A DNA stretch of 64,000 bases from Dryococelus australis (lineage: Eukaryota; Arthropoda; Insecta; Phasmatodea; Phasmatidae), in NCBI GenBank assembly GCA_029891345.1, contig CM057009.1, positions 293,338,966-293,402,965 of the forward strand, in the 5' to 3' direction. Position numbers and translations under genes: made by a program. Below the pieces are notes generated by a model, which saw only the letters and a list, made by a program, of their open reading frames with translations, ran no database searches and was not told the DNA's origin. Shown in pieces: positions 32,680 through 45,484 of the stretch. Every line of letters begins with the position of its first letter. Position 1 is the stretch's first letter.

Positions 32680-34660
32680 AGAAACCTATCTGCAGCTCAT
32701 AATGGGTGGAATGTCCGGAAATAATGTGGTAGGCCTACATATTGTTGTATGTTGATCATTGAATCTTTGGTGTTTAAGAAATTTTATAATTTTACACAAT
32801 ATTGCTACTTCAAATAAAAATTTAGTCTATTTACAAATATTATTTTTATTTTTCACTTAAGTATATAATTATAGTGGAAAGTTAAAAATTACTTAAGGTG
32901 TTCGTACGACAATGTAGTATAGCCATGTTGAAATTATCCCTCCAAAAATGAGTACGTTTAACGCTTTAACGTATTGCTGCAAAATTTGTTAACAGATAAT
33001 TTTACAAGTTCTGTGTCTAGGGAGTCTCATTTTTTGCAATAATTTCGTAACATGATACATGTCATATGGTGTTGCGTTCATCAGATACGCCTTAGAGAAG
33101 TGTTGACTCTCTGTATACATTTTGAACTCGTGTGCCTTAATTCCGTGTGGGCAAACCGAACCGGAGAATTACCTCCGACTGCGTCAGTAGCCAACGTCAA
33201 CGAGCAGGTGACCTCTGCTTCTGTAAATAATAAGAAATTATAAGTCTAACCTGGAGCTGTTTTATAAAGCGGAATTGTATGGACTCTGTCGTAACATCTT
33301 TAGTCTATTTAATATCATCATTTAATTCGGTGGGCGCTGAAATCGGTTTTTCCCCTACTCATAGTTATTGGTAAAAAAATATTTTGCTATATTTCTAACA
33401 AGTTTATAGTGTTACTGGATTAATTTACGGATACCAGAATGAACCAAGCTTCCCTTATGAAGTCGGCAACCCGGTAAGATTGTAGGTGACTCTCTTAGAC
33501 CTATATTATTCGTTCACTTACCTTTCAATGCAAAAACTGAACAAGCCTCGATCGGTATTTTGAAACTAGGTCCATTCCGAAAACACACACCTTTATATTT
33601 AGTGCTCTGTTTACCTTTCGTGTGTGTTTTAATAAATGTGTTTTTTCTGTACACTCGGTACCCACTCCACAAAACTCGGAATGATCTTCCGATCTCGTGG
33701 GTCCATTGGCAGAATCGAGATATATTCACATTAAGTGGATATAAGTTAGCTTCGTACACACTAATGAATAAATGCGAGTGATTCTTCGGTATAATTTGCT
33801 AGAAGACGAATCTTAAACAGGGTTATTGGTATAAAAGAGCTCAGTTATCTCAGTGATGAATTTGAATTAATCTTCATTGTTGTTATTACAATTATCAATA
33901 AAATACCAACTTTCAAAACAATAACTTTCCAACTTCTACACAGCTAGTGTGACCACAGAGGGAAGTAAAAACCTTTAATGAGAAGAGAAATTAAAATTCT
34001 TGTTAGTATGGTGAAACTGGTAAGTACTTTTGAAACGTTCACATTGCATGCAGAACGGATTTCTGAAATGACTTGGCGCAGATTTTCTCTAATAATCCTA
34101 TATTTTATGGACAGAACGAAATATTTCTGCAAATTCCCGCGTATGGATACTAGAACTGTAGTCTTTTTACGCAACCCGCTTCGGGTATCTTTCCATAGTC
34201 TTTTTTGTATTTCTTAAAAATTGGTTCCTGAACGTTGGTGTGCGTACCGAAACTATGCAAGGGCACATGTTGAGGGGGCGAGATTGAGCCTGCAGTTATC
34301 TGAGGAGCACGTGGCTGAATTGAGTCATGAGATTCCTGCTAGGGCGAGCTGCAATCGGTTGTTGTGCGCACAGGTGCATTTGAAAAGCGACTCTCATGAA
34401 GCTTTTACTTTGTATCTTTTATTGATAGAGAGCGCAGAGATCGACTTGCGATTCGGTTTTATTTTACGTCTGCAGTCTTTTATTACTATGGTTTGCTGTC
34501 TCTTTCTTTCAATCTTTAATAGGTTTTTAAGGAACGCTTTAGATTGGAAATTTCGTTTTTAATGGAATGAAGTTCAGCAAAAAAAATCGTCTTTTTTTTA
34601 ATGCCGACTTTATCCTCTTAACGTCTTGGCGCATATTATTGTTATTTCCAGGCGTAGTAA
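32680..34660. other. No recognised gene; one unassigned open frame
   Basis: The longest frame (34221-34562, 113 codons) includes an acidic segment LQLSEEHVAELSHEI followed by a basic stretch. This vaguely recalls gag-type capsid helices, but the likeness is too weak to name. Other frames are short. I see no repeat border. Confidence 0.35.
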
Positions 34661-34683
34661 CTGACAACACCAGGCGTTCATAG

Positions 34684-34866
34684 TATAAAAGGAGAGTCTT
34701 ATTACTAATTGTTTTCAGTTTTCAAGAGGGACCTTGTTGTAGCAAGACCGCCCTGTTGCAGAAATACCACACGCTCTGTTATTGTCCTCTCTCCCGTTAC
34801 ACAGTGTCTGTTTATAATCATTTTAATACATTTGATCGAATTTTAATATTAGTCAAAACGAATAAA
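34684..34866 (+). promoter_or_regulatory. TATA-box-like site and downstream AATAAA
   Basis: TATAAAAGG at 34684-34692 is a good TATA box. A candidate initiator lies about 25 bases on, and AATAAA follows near 34861. The pair could be a short LTR or a chance arrangement. No matching second copy is seen in this window. Confidence 0.25.
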
Positions 34867-34869
34867 GTA

Positions 34870-37180
34870 TGGCTAGCAAGCCGATAATTTTCTGCATTAA
34901 TCTGTTTATGTCACGGTGCTGTACCATTGATATTCCTCGCCATACGTGACAGAAATACCAGACTTTCTTCAGACGTGGTAGTAGTGTTCAAAGTGTGCGT
35001 CACAGGTCGTTAGTTGTTGGAACCGAAATTATGTTGCTGTGGATTTAAATTAAAATTTCCCCAACACTTGGAATGTGTTTGTTTATGAGATCAGCGTGTT
35101 TGCCTGCCCTCTCGCTCACACACCGAATTGTGATTTCACTTTGGTGGCCATAAAAATACTTTTTTTTTTTTTTTCAATGTAAACACCGCAGAATATTTTG
35201 TGGCACCATAAACATTTTTTGTCATTTGAGTAATTAGTGGCAATCAAAAAATTACATTTGTGGTCATCAATAAATGGCTTTAGTACTTGTCATTCTATGT
35301 GTTATTATGTACAACTATTGGTTTTTTTTACCAGTAATAAAATTTCGCCTTCGATAGAATTAACCGAATCATTTTTGTAACCAGTACTAACAAATCTTTT
35401 CTTTCAGCGCTACGGTGTTGATGACCAGTATTTTTGTATTCGTAAACCAGAAGTATGACATCATTCCCACACCAGATTACGGGTAGGAATTAATATGTAA
35501 CTGTTTTGGACGCTGGCCCCTTGGAGTGTACAGTGCCGCGCATAAGTGTTCTCACTATTAGTTAAACATGCACGTCGTTGTGGACCTAGGGACTGACTAG
35601 ATGAAGCCAATTTAATCCCAGTTTTCAGAATAATGTTCATGTTGCATAGATAGTTACATTTCGTAAGTACTGTATATTGTGAGGCGCAATGTCTAATTAT
35701 GTATAGCCGATATGGAAATATTGAGATGTGCTTAGAGAAATACGTTTTTACGGAAATAAACTATTACGATACATTTATTAAAAAGTGTTTAGTTCCACAA
35801 TTAACTTTTTTTTTTAAATAAAGATATCTGTAGGACTACATCGATTTCTTAAGGATGTTCACAGCTTTTTTTTTTTCTTTTCATACGAACTATCTAATTT
35901 ATGCAAGTGAGTTACTTGTTACTGTCTGCGTGTAAAAAAAAAAGTCAGATTTCTACATTTAAATGTGACTACGCAAAATCTATGTCGAATATATGTGTAT
36001 AGTTCTAACAGTTTTTGAGACATATAAAATAATTATCTTTTGCTGTCCAACATGAAATATATTTGTGGCGAACGCAAAGTTGTTTGTAGTGACCATAGAG
36101 TAAGTAATCTCTTAAAACAGTTTAGATGCAAATGTGAAATAATTTTGTTTTCAAAAAAATTGGCAGGGTGAATTCTGATATAATTTTGGTAGCCGCCACA
36201 ATTTTGATGGTGTGGTAACCCAAAGCATGGTTTCATATGCACAGGTGGGGGACGTATAAGCGGACGGTAAGTAAGACGGGTACAGAGGTGGTTAAAAAAA
36301 GGTGCGCAAGTGCTGCTTGCTGACTTGGTAACAAAGTCGCCGGCCGTAATAGATATTCAAATGATGTCCTGCGGGCGAGAATTTTGAATGCACGAACACT
36401 TCAAAACAGTTGTAGTGCATGTTTTTTTTTTTTAATCCCAAGTAATTTGCAACTGTGGTTCTGGCGAGTAAAATTACGCGAGGTAGTTATAAAACGTTAT
36501 ACAGTATACGCTTTGACAGCAATAGAGCGTACCTGTAGTTAAAAATCGGTCTTATATAAAATGAAATTTACTCACAACTTAAACTGGCGGAAATACTTTA
36601 CGTGAAACTTTTGTCTCGTACTGGTGCAGACATGCTGCCACGTAAAATCTGGTGTTTAGGATTCCTCACAGTGAGCCGCACAAATTGTACTCTGCGGACT
36701 CCTGCAGCTTGCGCGATAGCATGCGTAATAATTCAGGCACGAAAATTACGATTATGATGGAAAGAATCTTGCGATTTGCGTCCTTTCTTTATTTTAATCT
36801 ATAATAAGAATAGCGTTATTTTTTGTGCAACCGGAAAATTTTCCCCACAAATTTCGATTCGATAGTGTTTTTTAGTTTGGTTAATTTGAAGAAGTGTTAT
36901 GACATTAATAAAAATATTTCTCGCTTTGTCCTTCACTTTCGTCGTTGAAATTTCCCAAGCAAACTATTAGACTCTCACGAAGGCATTGGACACTTTACAG
37001 GAGAGTGGCGAAAGGCATATAAATTGCGAGAGCAACGCGATGCGAATTAGAGAAGTTGCAGGGGAGAGACACTTCAGTGTTAGCTGTCCTTGATCGTGTT
37101 TATCTGCAGGCTCCTTTATTGACTCTCCTACTAAGAAATATTCTCCCCTTCTGGGACCGATAAGCGTGGTAACGATAAGA
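34870..37180. other. No gene or clear repeat recognised
   Basis: AT-rich DNA with poly-T runs near 35160, 35865 and 36420, and scattered stop codons in all frames. This is the longest stretch of the window without an assignable element. Confidence 0.4.
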
Positions 37181-37186
37181 GTTACA

Positions 37187-37608
37187 GACTATTCGCAGTT
37201 TCTTTGCACTTTTTGAATACGTCTTCGAAATATCACCCCACGAATGACGTATTTGACTGTTTCCTAAACATGCCATGCACCAAAAGCGTTTTATAATTCT
37301 GTTAACATTAAAGTGCCATATCTATTGTTAAATTACACTTAGTGATATTTTTTCTGCAAGTCAAAAAATTTAAATCGTAATAAATATGAATAAAACAGAG
37401 ATAAAATGGGTGTTTGGTAGCGCCTAGTAATAAATAGTTCTTATGCAGAGTATTATTACAGCGAGTGTGCACGAATGGCGTGCGTTGGCCCTCTGATGTA
37501 ATTTTCGAGACTCGGTTAAGCTGTTTTTGCATGAGGCGGAGGAAAATTCTGGAAGTATAATTTAAGCAGCGCTGTACAAAAGTTGGAAGCAAAGTTCCGT
37601 GAATGGAC
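37187..37608 (-). mobile_element. Family B MITE, full length, uninterrupted
   Basis: The left end GACTATTCGCAGTTTCTTTG and the right end GTTCCGTGAATGGAC enclose 422 bp. All family blocks are present, including TAGTAATAAATAGTTCTTAT and TGCATGAGGCGGAGGAAAAT. It is the best reference for the family. The terminal repeat is short and imperfect, about 12 bp with an ATTC(A/G)CGG-like core. A 174-codon frame crossing it is not a gene. Confidence 0.85.
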
Positions 37609-37609
37609 T

Positions 37610-39300
37610 TCATGTACACTATTACGAGCTCCAAGTACGTCGTCACCACTAAACGTAAACCTCTGCGTGTACCTATGCGGCCATAAGCGGCGACTCTTAT
37701 CATTTTATTGGTGGAACATGTGTAGGAATTTTTATATGCACGGCTCTTGAGTTTTTTTTTGTATGTATATGATCCGATACAGCTCTCTGAGAAAGTCGTT
37801 TGTTTCTGTGTTGGAGTGTTCGGAAATGACATTTATTATGTGCTTGTCATATTCAAAAGCACCCAACAGGCGGCGTCTGAAGTTTGTGTTATTTTCGTTG
37901 ATCAGCATGTAGGACGCACGTTAATGGCTGGTTTCTCCAACTGAGATAACATTTGCGGAAAATCGAGATTATATTCATCGAGATAAAAAGTTAATTTCCG
38001 TTTTTTATCCGCGTTGCGTGTTTCATCATGACTAAGGTTTATTCTACTCAAGTTAGGAACAGAACGAGATTTCTTATGGATGAGCTTGGTATAAGGAAAA
38101 TTTCCGCAGCTAGAGAGCAGTGCTCCAAAAGGTAACTTTTAATTAAAATTTCGAGCTACTTAATTAATAAAATAGAAATATTTTACTTAGTTACTAAGTA
38201 ATTTGACATTTGTTTTATGTTTATCGCAAATATCCTGATTTTTACGTAGGTAATGGAGAGAAATCTGGTACACATGCGACACTAGCGCTTACTTAGTGGC
38301 GAAAATATTTGGTTGCCAAACTTTTTACATTGAGCTTCTCAACCTGTAGTAGAAGTAACCTTACCATGATATATCCTTCTCTGAGAAAACCGATATATAC
38401 TTATCTCGATTTCACGACAAAACAACCCCGAAGGCTCAAACAACAGCGAACTTAGTGAATATTTTTGAGAAGTCGCGAGTAAGTTCACGAAAAGAAGCAA
38501 CAAAACAGCTATTAATTCTAGCGGGGAAAACTATTCTATTAGAAAGAGTAACGGATAATATAAGCATAATATAAAATAAGCGGGGTGCCAAGCTATGCTA
38601 CAGAAGGTAAAATGAATATTCACATCCCCGGAAAATTGATTTTCCCAAATGTAAAATCTTCATAATATGAAACATTATCAATGGTTTCAATTTTGTTCCC
38701 CTACAAAATACTTTTCTAAAAGGCGACTAGTACAATTGAACCTGCAATTAAGTGCATTTGTGTAATCGGGTCAGATGCAGTGAATGACAGCAATACACTG
38801 CCGTAATTTGACAATATTCAGTATGTTTTTAAATTTAATACGTTTTTACATAGTAAAAAGAGAACCACTGAAATTGCTACTTCCCAAAATAGTCTTCATA
38901 CATCAGCATTTTCCTCAATACTCTTGAATTCATTTTGCTACCGTTTCTTGATTGTATCGTGTTTTTTTTTTACAGTAATCTACAAACAACCATTATCGTC
39001 TCACTTTCCCAATTTATTTGCAGATAGCCTAACTTGTTTGTATTTTACATATTTATCCCGATAAAGTGATTTTATCCAGCAAAATCTTTGGTTTAAATAT
39101 TCTCTGTCGATATACAGAGGACGTCGTGATGAGGTGTGTGGTGACACTTGAAAGACAGATAATCGAAACAATTTGAGACTGAAACTCGATGCAATATCGT
39201 TATCTCGTTTGGTGAAACCGGCTCTAAGTAGCTTCGTGGGAAAACGCGCATTCAAAACACATTGCTATGCAGTGCAAGCACCAGCGGTTTGAAGGGGACG
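37610..39300. other. No gene or repeat recognised
   Basis: AT-rich DNA with frames up to 84 codons that carry no recognisable domain. Confidence 0.4.
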
Positions 39301-39303
39301 TAT

Positions 39304-39660
39304 AATCAATTCACGGCTATTTCCAACTTCTCTGAAGCACTGCTAAAGTTGTACTTTCAGGATATTCGTCCGCCTCGTGTAAACAAAGCTTAGAATACTG
39401 TACCAGACAGGCGGCGCATCCCACTCAAGTGAACCCATGAGAACTTTTTCTTACTAGCCATTACCAAAATACCTCATTTCTCATTGTTTTTATTCACGTT
39501 AATTATAAATGAAATATTAAGATTTACAGATAAAACAAAAACCAAAGTTCAATTTAACCAGAAATAGGGTATTTCTATATTAACAACGCTTGTGAAACAT
39601 GACTTATTTAGGAAAAAACCAAACATGTCATTCATGGGGTGATTTTTTTTAAGGCGTGGT
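39304..39660 (+). mobile_element. Family B MITE, right end replaced by E
   Basis: ATTCACGGCTATTTCCAACT, CAGGATATTCGTCCGCCTCG and TTACTAGCCATTACCAAAAT mark the left part. GTCATTCATGGGGTGATTTT near the right is followed directly by the TTAA of the E element. Confidence 0.8.
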
Positions 39661-39664
39661 TTAA

Positions 39665-39959
39665 CCCTTTCAGACACACTTTACTAGATGGTTTCAGGTG
39701 GCACAAACAAAAAAAATTATAATGCGTAATGTTTTTAAGTCGACACAAAACTTGTTTGGTTGTCGCAGCCAATAATGTGTAAGCTATAAGTTCGACTGTA
39801 GTTATATGAACCAATTATGACCCAGAGCAGTAAGACGGTTTGCGAATCATTTACCCACAAGTAAGATCATCGGTCATTGAGCTTCACTGCGTGAAGTACA
39901 GGCCAAAAATTACCTACACGTTCGGAATGTACACAATTGTGCACACTGGGTCGGAAGGG
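39665..39959 (+). mobile_element. piggyBac-like family E MITE, intact
   Basis: TTAA at 39661-39664 precedes CCCTTTCAGACACACTTTAC; the right end ACACTGGGTCGGAAGGG is followed by TTGA, one change from TTAA. The length is 295 bp. The short CCCTTTC-type end and the TTAA flank fit piggyBac-type elements. The interior is non-coding. Confidence 0.8.
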
Positions 39960-39978
39960 TTGAGATGACTATGTAGCT

Positions 39979-40350
39979 CCGCGTCCAAGGTCAAGAAGCG
40001 AGGGAGCGATACGGGCGACACTAACACGCACGCCTAGCGCCTCACCGCTCCTAAGCGCACGGCGTGCAATGTTTACGTCCTAACGCTTTACTGTGTAAAC
40101 TAGATCAAACTACCTGCGTATAATTGTATTTTTCTCAGAAACTTCATGGGCAAGCTTTAAAAATGCGATATTTGACCAATTTCACGTTTTTCTCCGTTAG
40201 TACACTTAATATGATAAAAGTAAAAAGATAGCGACATAGACAATAGTTTTTTTTTTTTTTTTAAATCCTTTATAGCAAAACTTGGTATTTCCAGAACTTT
40301 TATTTACCGAGACGCGAGTTTAGGCGCAAACATCGATTTCACAGAAAACG
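39979..40350 (+). repeat. Repeat family C, copy 3
   Basis: CGCGTCCAAGGTCAAGAAGC through TTTATTTACCGAGACGCGAG matches copies 1 and 2. A segment near TAGATC/AAACT is about 40 bp shorter than in copy 1, and a T-run of about 17 lies near 40245. Confidence 0.8.
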
Positions 40351-40394
40351 TTTCAGAAGAAACCGGGAATAAGCTATGTAAAATCGGGTGGGCA

Positions 40395-40640
40395 AGAATG
40401 GCCGTGCATCACCAGCCGGCTCGTAGGCTGGCCGTACGTCCGTAACCTTGCGGTAATTGGCCCGTTGCTCTGATGGCTCCGCGACCTACCGCAACGCAGC
40501 CTCGACCGAATTCAGCCGTGGAAACGCCATGTCGACTGCCGCGGTCGTGACCTAGGCCCGCCCCGCGACTCGCCTCGACAGCTGCCTGGCGTGACGGCAT
40601 CTCCCTGCGCGCGCAGGAACTACTTTCGTCAGCGAATCAT
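40395..40640. other. GC-rich, CpG-containing patch
   Basis: High GC with many CpG sites between AT-rich repeats. It includes CAGCCGGCTCGTAGGCTGG, a small inverted repeat. Open frames are a composition effect. No function can be assigned. Confidence 0.4.
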
Positions 40641-40766
40641 GTGCCTGGTTCACATGTACGCCGCAAGGTTGTGTTCTTATTCCTTTCGGGTTTCTTTTTT
40701 CGACATTTGTATTTATCATTTTGTAAGATTTAGTCGGAACACAACAACATCCAACTATTGTCTATA

Positions 40767-41187
40767 TGCTGTTCGCGGTCAAATTAGCACTTTTGAAAGC
40801 CCTACTTATGATCTATTTGTATGCACGTTGTGTGTTCGTCCGCCTTATGTTAAATTATCATTGCCCATGGGTCTCATCGCTTTCTTCATGCGTCGGTTAA
40901 GTGAAACTGTAAAATTATTAGAAAAGAAAGTATTTTAAAATTTTGCTAATTGTTACACTTCCACGCATTAAAAATAATCAGAAAGCGATAGGTAACCATT
41001 TGTGACAACATAAATTATTTCTAACACTTTTTATTTGATGTTAAGATATGAAACTACTTTCTCCCCCATCGTTACCAACTTTACTGGGCGCATGTCACTC
41101 AGTGCTCCCGTTAAAATATATGCAGGTAGTAGCAGTGACTTTTTTCTGAGGTTGATTTAAAAAGTGCTCACTCTATAGTGAACAGTC
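40767..41187 (+). mobile_element. Family A MITE, full length
   Basis: The left end TGCTGTTCGCGGTCAAATTA is diverged; the right end CTCACTCTATAGTGAACAGTC is clear. Its 421 bp hold every family block. Confidence 0.83.
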
Positions 41188-41479
41188 TTTAACACCATGT
41201 TGCTATGTTTGGGTGCTATGATGATTCCAACATAAAAAGCTCACCAAGTAATTATTCTCGAAAGTAGTCGGAGTGCCGTTTAAAATTTAAAATTGACAAA
41301 ATAAAACAAATAAAATGCGGCATTGTTACTTATCGAAATCATGAGAAAATACCTATGTTAAGACTATTTCAGAATATCGCTTTGTTTAGTAAATACTGTG
41401 AGAACAAGACACGTTTGTGTATTCCAATAACATGGTCTATAGCGCAAAGTACAAAAATACGTCACAGATTTTGTTTACA

Positions 41480-42300
41480 AAAGGGTTCAGGTTACCATTT
41501 TGTTGACAAAAAATGCCTGTTGGAACACGGCCTGAATATGCGTAGATCGATCTTTGCTGGCTGCACAGAACGTGTCTCTGTGTTGCAACATGGACTACTT
41601 TTCTGCCAAAACGACGTGGACAAGTTAGAACACTATTCACGTTAACAAATGCTTTGATATGTTTTTGTACTTCCTCTGCGAAATATTTAATGCAATTAGA
41701 TTACATTCAAATTGGTAAAATTATTTTATTCATATAAAAGGGATTGTTTTTTGAAAATAAAGTTATAAACATACACGTTTAAAGGCTGTTCACGATAAAG
41801 TGAGCACTTTTGAAATCAACCATAGAAAAAAGTCACTGCTGCTACCTGCATATATTTTGACGGGTGTACTGAGTGACATGCGCCCAGTGAAGTTGGTAAT
41901 GATAGATGGAAAATAGTTCCGTAACTTAACGTCGAACAAAAAGTGTTGGGTAACCATTTGTGATAACTTGAATTATTTATTTCGCTTTGTGTTTTATTTT
42001 AATGGATCGAAGTGTAACATATTTCTTTTCTTATAATTCCACAGTTTCGCTTGTCCAACGCATGAATAAAGTGATGAGGCAAATTGCAAGTTAATTTTAC
42101 TTAAGGCGCATGAATACACAACGTAAATACAAGTTGATCTTAAGCAGGGTTTTCAAAAGTTCTCATTTTACCATGAACATGATATATCACTTTCGACCAC
42201 GTGACTTTGACAGTCGTGTTGGTTTGGGGTAGGTCAGTGTTGTGCACGTGCGCAGAAGACGAATAATCGGCCTACCTCCTCTTTTGTCTATTCGCCGATC
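41480..42300 (-). repeat. Repeat family J, copy 3, split by an A element
   Basis: On the minus strand TTCTGCGCACGTGCACAACA and TGACCTACCCCAAACC lie near 42.25 kb, and AACATATCAAAGCATTTGTT and TTTTCTGCCAAAACGACG appear near 41.6 kb. Removing the A element at 41784-42180 brings these to about 240 bp apart, close to the 230 bp in copy 1. Confidence 0.72.
41784..42180 (-). mobile_element. Family A MITE, reverse, nested in J
   Basis: The left end GGCTGTTCACGATAAAGTGA and the right end TCTCATTTTACCATGAACAT flank a normal interior. Confidence 0.85.
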
Positions 42301-42309
42301 ACGCCGAGC

Positions 42310-43480
42310 GGGAAACTAGGACAGCCAATCAGAAACCGTCCTCGTTTTCCCCGCGAGCCACGCCGAAAAGTTGAGCTCGCGCCGACATTTCCACTCGTGG
42401 AAGCAGTTAACTGCACCGATATTTCCCACAAGTTAGTTGGTTGACAAATTTTGTACCACTAATTTCTTGGATCATCTAAGTGTATTGATGCAAGAGTAAA
42501 AAAATAGTTCAAAATATGTATTTATGATGAAATACGTGAACATAAACTTTAGTTTTATTACGCTCTGGTATTAAATAAATGTAGTTTGGAAAAGAACCGA
42601 TAATTAGCACTAAAATGTATTTTTGAAAGTATAAAACAATATTACAGTGTCTTGAAAATCATTTGGTATAAATTCCAACCAGAATGGAATTAATAAATAG
42701 AGTAGAAACATTAAAGTGTCTTAGCGTGTTGTCCATCACTAATTTTGGAATCTTGGTATTTAATACATCCCAGGAAACAGCGTGGTCGTGAACAGACTGC
42801 AACGAAACACCAGAATGGTAACGCAGAAAAATCTGCTTACACGCGAACAACTTGATGTTCTGACCTCTCTGTGTTATACGAGATCTGCGTATATGTTGCT
42901 CAAGCTTCATTCAGCGGAAGCTGAACTTCCAGTTGGCACTTTTTCGTTAACAAAAACAGTCGCTTGACCGATTTTGTCTGCAGAATCAATGACGAATTTT
43001 TGCAGTTTGTGTTCTGCATTTCGTCAACTTCGAAGCTTTCGAATCACGTAATTGGCGCCATTTTAGCTATGCCGAATTTAAATGTCAAATACCCATAGAA
43101 CTTAAGTTATTATGATAAACAAATGTATTTTCCATTCGTAATAACCATTTTGTAAAGAAGTATGTCGAAATATTAATTAAATATGTAGGCCTATACAAAA
43201 ATTTTAATGTGTTGAATATTAAACCGTGCCTGAACATTATTTTATGCGGTTTTTTTTTTTTTAAGAACCCCGGGGTTTGGGGTTTACAAATAATTATTTC
43301 AAAATGATTCATTATCATCACCAGACAGCAGCATAGACTTCATGCTAAACAGTTGACTGACTGCCTTGGTGTTCATATTAAACCCTAACAAAATTCGAAA
43401 AGTAAATTGCAAAAAGAAACGAAAACCAAACCAATTGGAACACACGCTGAGTACACAGCGAGAGGAGGAAGTTTGTGAAG
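42310..43480. other. No gene recognised
   Basis: The start (42300-42400) is GC-rich and may be the outer part of repeat J. The 83-codon reverse frame at 42659-42910 has no recognisable domain. Confidence 0.4.
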
Positions 43481-43488
43481 GAAAAATT

Positions 43489-43860
43489 GCTGGTTACTTC
43501 CAACTTTTCTGAAGCCTTGTTAAATTTCCACCTTTTTTCTATTAGCTACGTATCTTTCCTCAGCAAGTAAACGGGGCGTTATAATGTCTGGGAAAGAATT
43601 CCTAAGAAGCCAGTGTACCTTATTTGTGCGCTGAATAGACAATTGGAAATATTTTTACTCATAACAATCAAATGTGTAGGCCTACCTATCCAACGTTGCA
43701 ATCCTGAAAACCAACACATTGCGGCAAAGAAACGTTTATTTGCAAATAATGAAGAGTAAGTAATGTTTGTAATATTTTACATCGGAACTATCTCATACTA
43801 ACCATTAACATTATTACAGTTTTCTGTGTTTTTTCATTTACTATAACTATGAGATGTAAA
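43489..43860 (+). mobile_element. Family B MITE, diverged and right-truncated
   Basis: GGTTACTTCCAACTTTTCTG opens the copy, and GGAACTATCTCATACTAACC with CATTTACTATAACTATGAG marks the last recognisable block. About 80 bp of foreign sequence lie in the middle. Confidence 0.65.
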
Positions 43861-43927
43861 TGTAAAATACATTCCGTAATCCTGCGGGGCGACGATGTTC
43901 ATTGGCTTTCGCTTCAACCGCGGTCGT

Positions 43928-43967
43928 TGTAGTGCAGTGTAGTGCAGTGTAGTGTATTGTAGTGCTG
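43928..43967. repeat. 10-bp tandem repeat, four units
   Basis: The unit TGTAGTGCAG is repeated twice exactly and twice with changes. Confidence 0.9.
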
Positions 43968-44175
43968 TCCCCTGAAGCTTCACCAGAACGCTTGGTTGGC
44001 GTAAGGGTACACGTAGAATTAAGTGCAACAACGTTTACGCCGCGATATTCGCTTAATGTCGGCGAGATGAACGAATTGCTTAATTAATTGTTAGAGAAGA
44101 GTTCTTTAAGTGAATTATGATTTATTCATTGGATTAAGTAACATGGTATTTACAAATTCCATGAACTGATTCTGT

Positions 44176-44178
<3 letters not shown>

Positions 44179-44235
<57 letters not shown>

Positions 44236-44249
44236 ACACACACACACAC

Positions 44250-44294
<45 letters not shown>
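44179..44294. repeat. Compound AT/AC/AT microsatellite
   Basis: About 55 bp of AT, an AC tract of about 18 bp, then about 45 bp of AT. It can fold on itself and its length is likely variable. Peptides with YIYIYI patterns read from it are artefacts. Confidence 0.95.
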
Positions 44295-44296
<2 letters not shown>

Positions 44297-44479
44297 TTTG
44301 TAACTGTGAAAGGGGCTAGACGGTATAGGGGTGGGGGGATAGTCCACTTGACCGCAGAACAGCAGCAAGACGAGTAAATAGCGAATGACAAATCGCAACC
44401 GACTGAAACACTGTCTCACAGAGTAGATAATTATACATATGCTAAAGGGTTTGGCGGATCCTGTGAGGTAAGCGTACCT

Positions 44480-44645
44480 CTGCCCCATTGACTATGCCGA
44501 TGCGGGGTTCTGGAAGTGGACCACGCGATTCGATTGGCTACAGCGTAATGAGCGAGTTACCAGGCGGCGCTGATTGGCGATCGGTGTTCTGACGCGTTGC
44601 CGGCCAGTGACGTAATTTTGCTGGCCAGCGTGCAGCTGGAGCTCG
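44480..44645 (+). repeat. Repeat family L copy
   Basis: GATTGGCTACAGCGTAATG, GCGCTGATTGGCGATCGG and GCCGGCCAGTGACGTAATTT recur in related form near 27.0, 49.3 and 61.4 kb. Ends are not placed. Confidence 0.55.
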
Positions 44646-44875
44646 CGTAAAGCTGGGTTTACAATCTTCAGGATTTACGATTCACAATTCCCACGCTAAT
44701 TCTTAAGTCCCGCCAGTGAAAACTTGCGACACGATAACTATTCATAACTTAACCTCGTATAGCACAACCATAAATAAGCAGACATTTTCTAGCAGAGAAG
44801 CTTAGGTCTATTAATTGTAAAATATGTTCACACATATGTTCATGAACATGCGTGTACACATGCATGCCTGTTTAA

Positions 44876-45129
44876 TTCTTTCAGACCCACTTTAATTTAT
44901 GATTTCAGGTTTTGCAAACAAAAAAAAATTATAATATGTACTGTACTCGAGCCGGCACAACACTCGTTTCGTTGTTACAGCCAATTATTTGTACAACTGC
45001 AGTAATATGAACCAATGATGGCATAGACCAGTTAGACGGCTTGCGAATTATTTACTCACAAATAAGATAATTGATCATTACCTACGCGTGCGTAATGTAC
45101 ACAACTATGTTCACGTGAGTCTGAATGGG
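44876..45129 (+). mobile_element. piggyBac-like family E MITE, diverged
   Basis: TTAA at 44872-44875 precedes TTCTTTCAGACCCACTTTAA; the right end GTGAGTCTGAATGGG is followed by ACTT, so the right flank has changed. At 254 bp it is shorter than the other E copies. Confidence 0.72.
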
Positions 45130-45484
45130 ACTTGTAATGCTTATATTACAGTAAATAACAGCTTCCCACCAACACATATTGCTCTGTTATTATTGTGTTC
45201 TGCCACACAATTTGTACTTAAGATATAAGTATAACTATTTATTTCAACTTAACTAAATCCCGACACCGCACACGACCTGCGAGTTCAGTTGGAAACCTGG
45301 ACATAAGACATTTTCAGTTCTTCCATACACATCATAATGCGTAAATTAACACTTCATTTTGCTATTGTAAACCCAGCTAGCGAGCGGCTGTTTCACATCT
45401 GTATTCTTATGTACTCTGTGACTGTGCAGTTGAAAAACCAACCTATTGGAGCAGAAACATCCGAACCGACTCAATATATCTGGC

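Noticed and set aside
34221..34562. Possible gag-like peptide
   Set aside because: Only a short acidic helix-like segment looks similar; no zinc knuckle, protease or polymerase sequence is nearby.
37308..37832. 174-codon reverse frame
   Set aside because: It runs through a family B MITE and its flank; family members elsewhere do not keep it open.
44134..44488. Open frames encoding YIYIYI-type peptides
   Set aside because: Products of the AT microsatellite.
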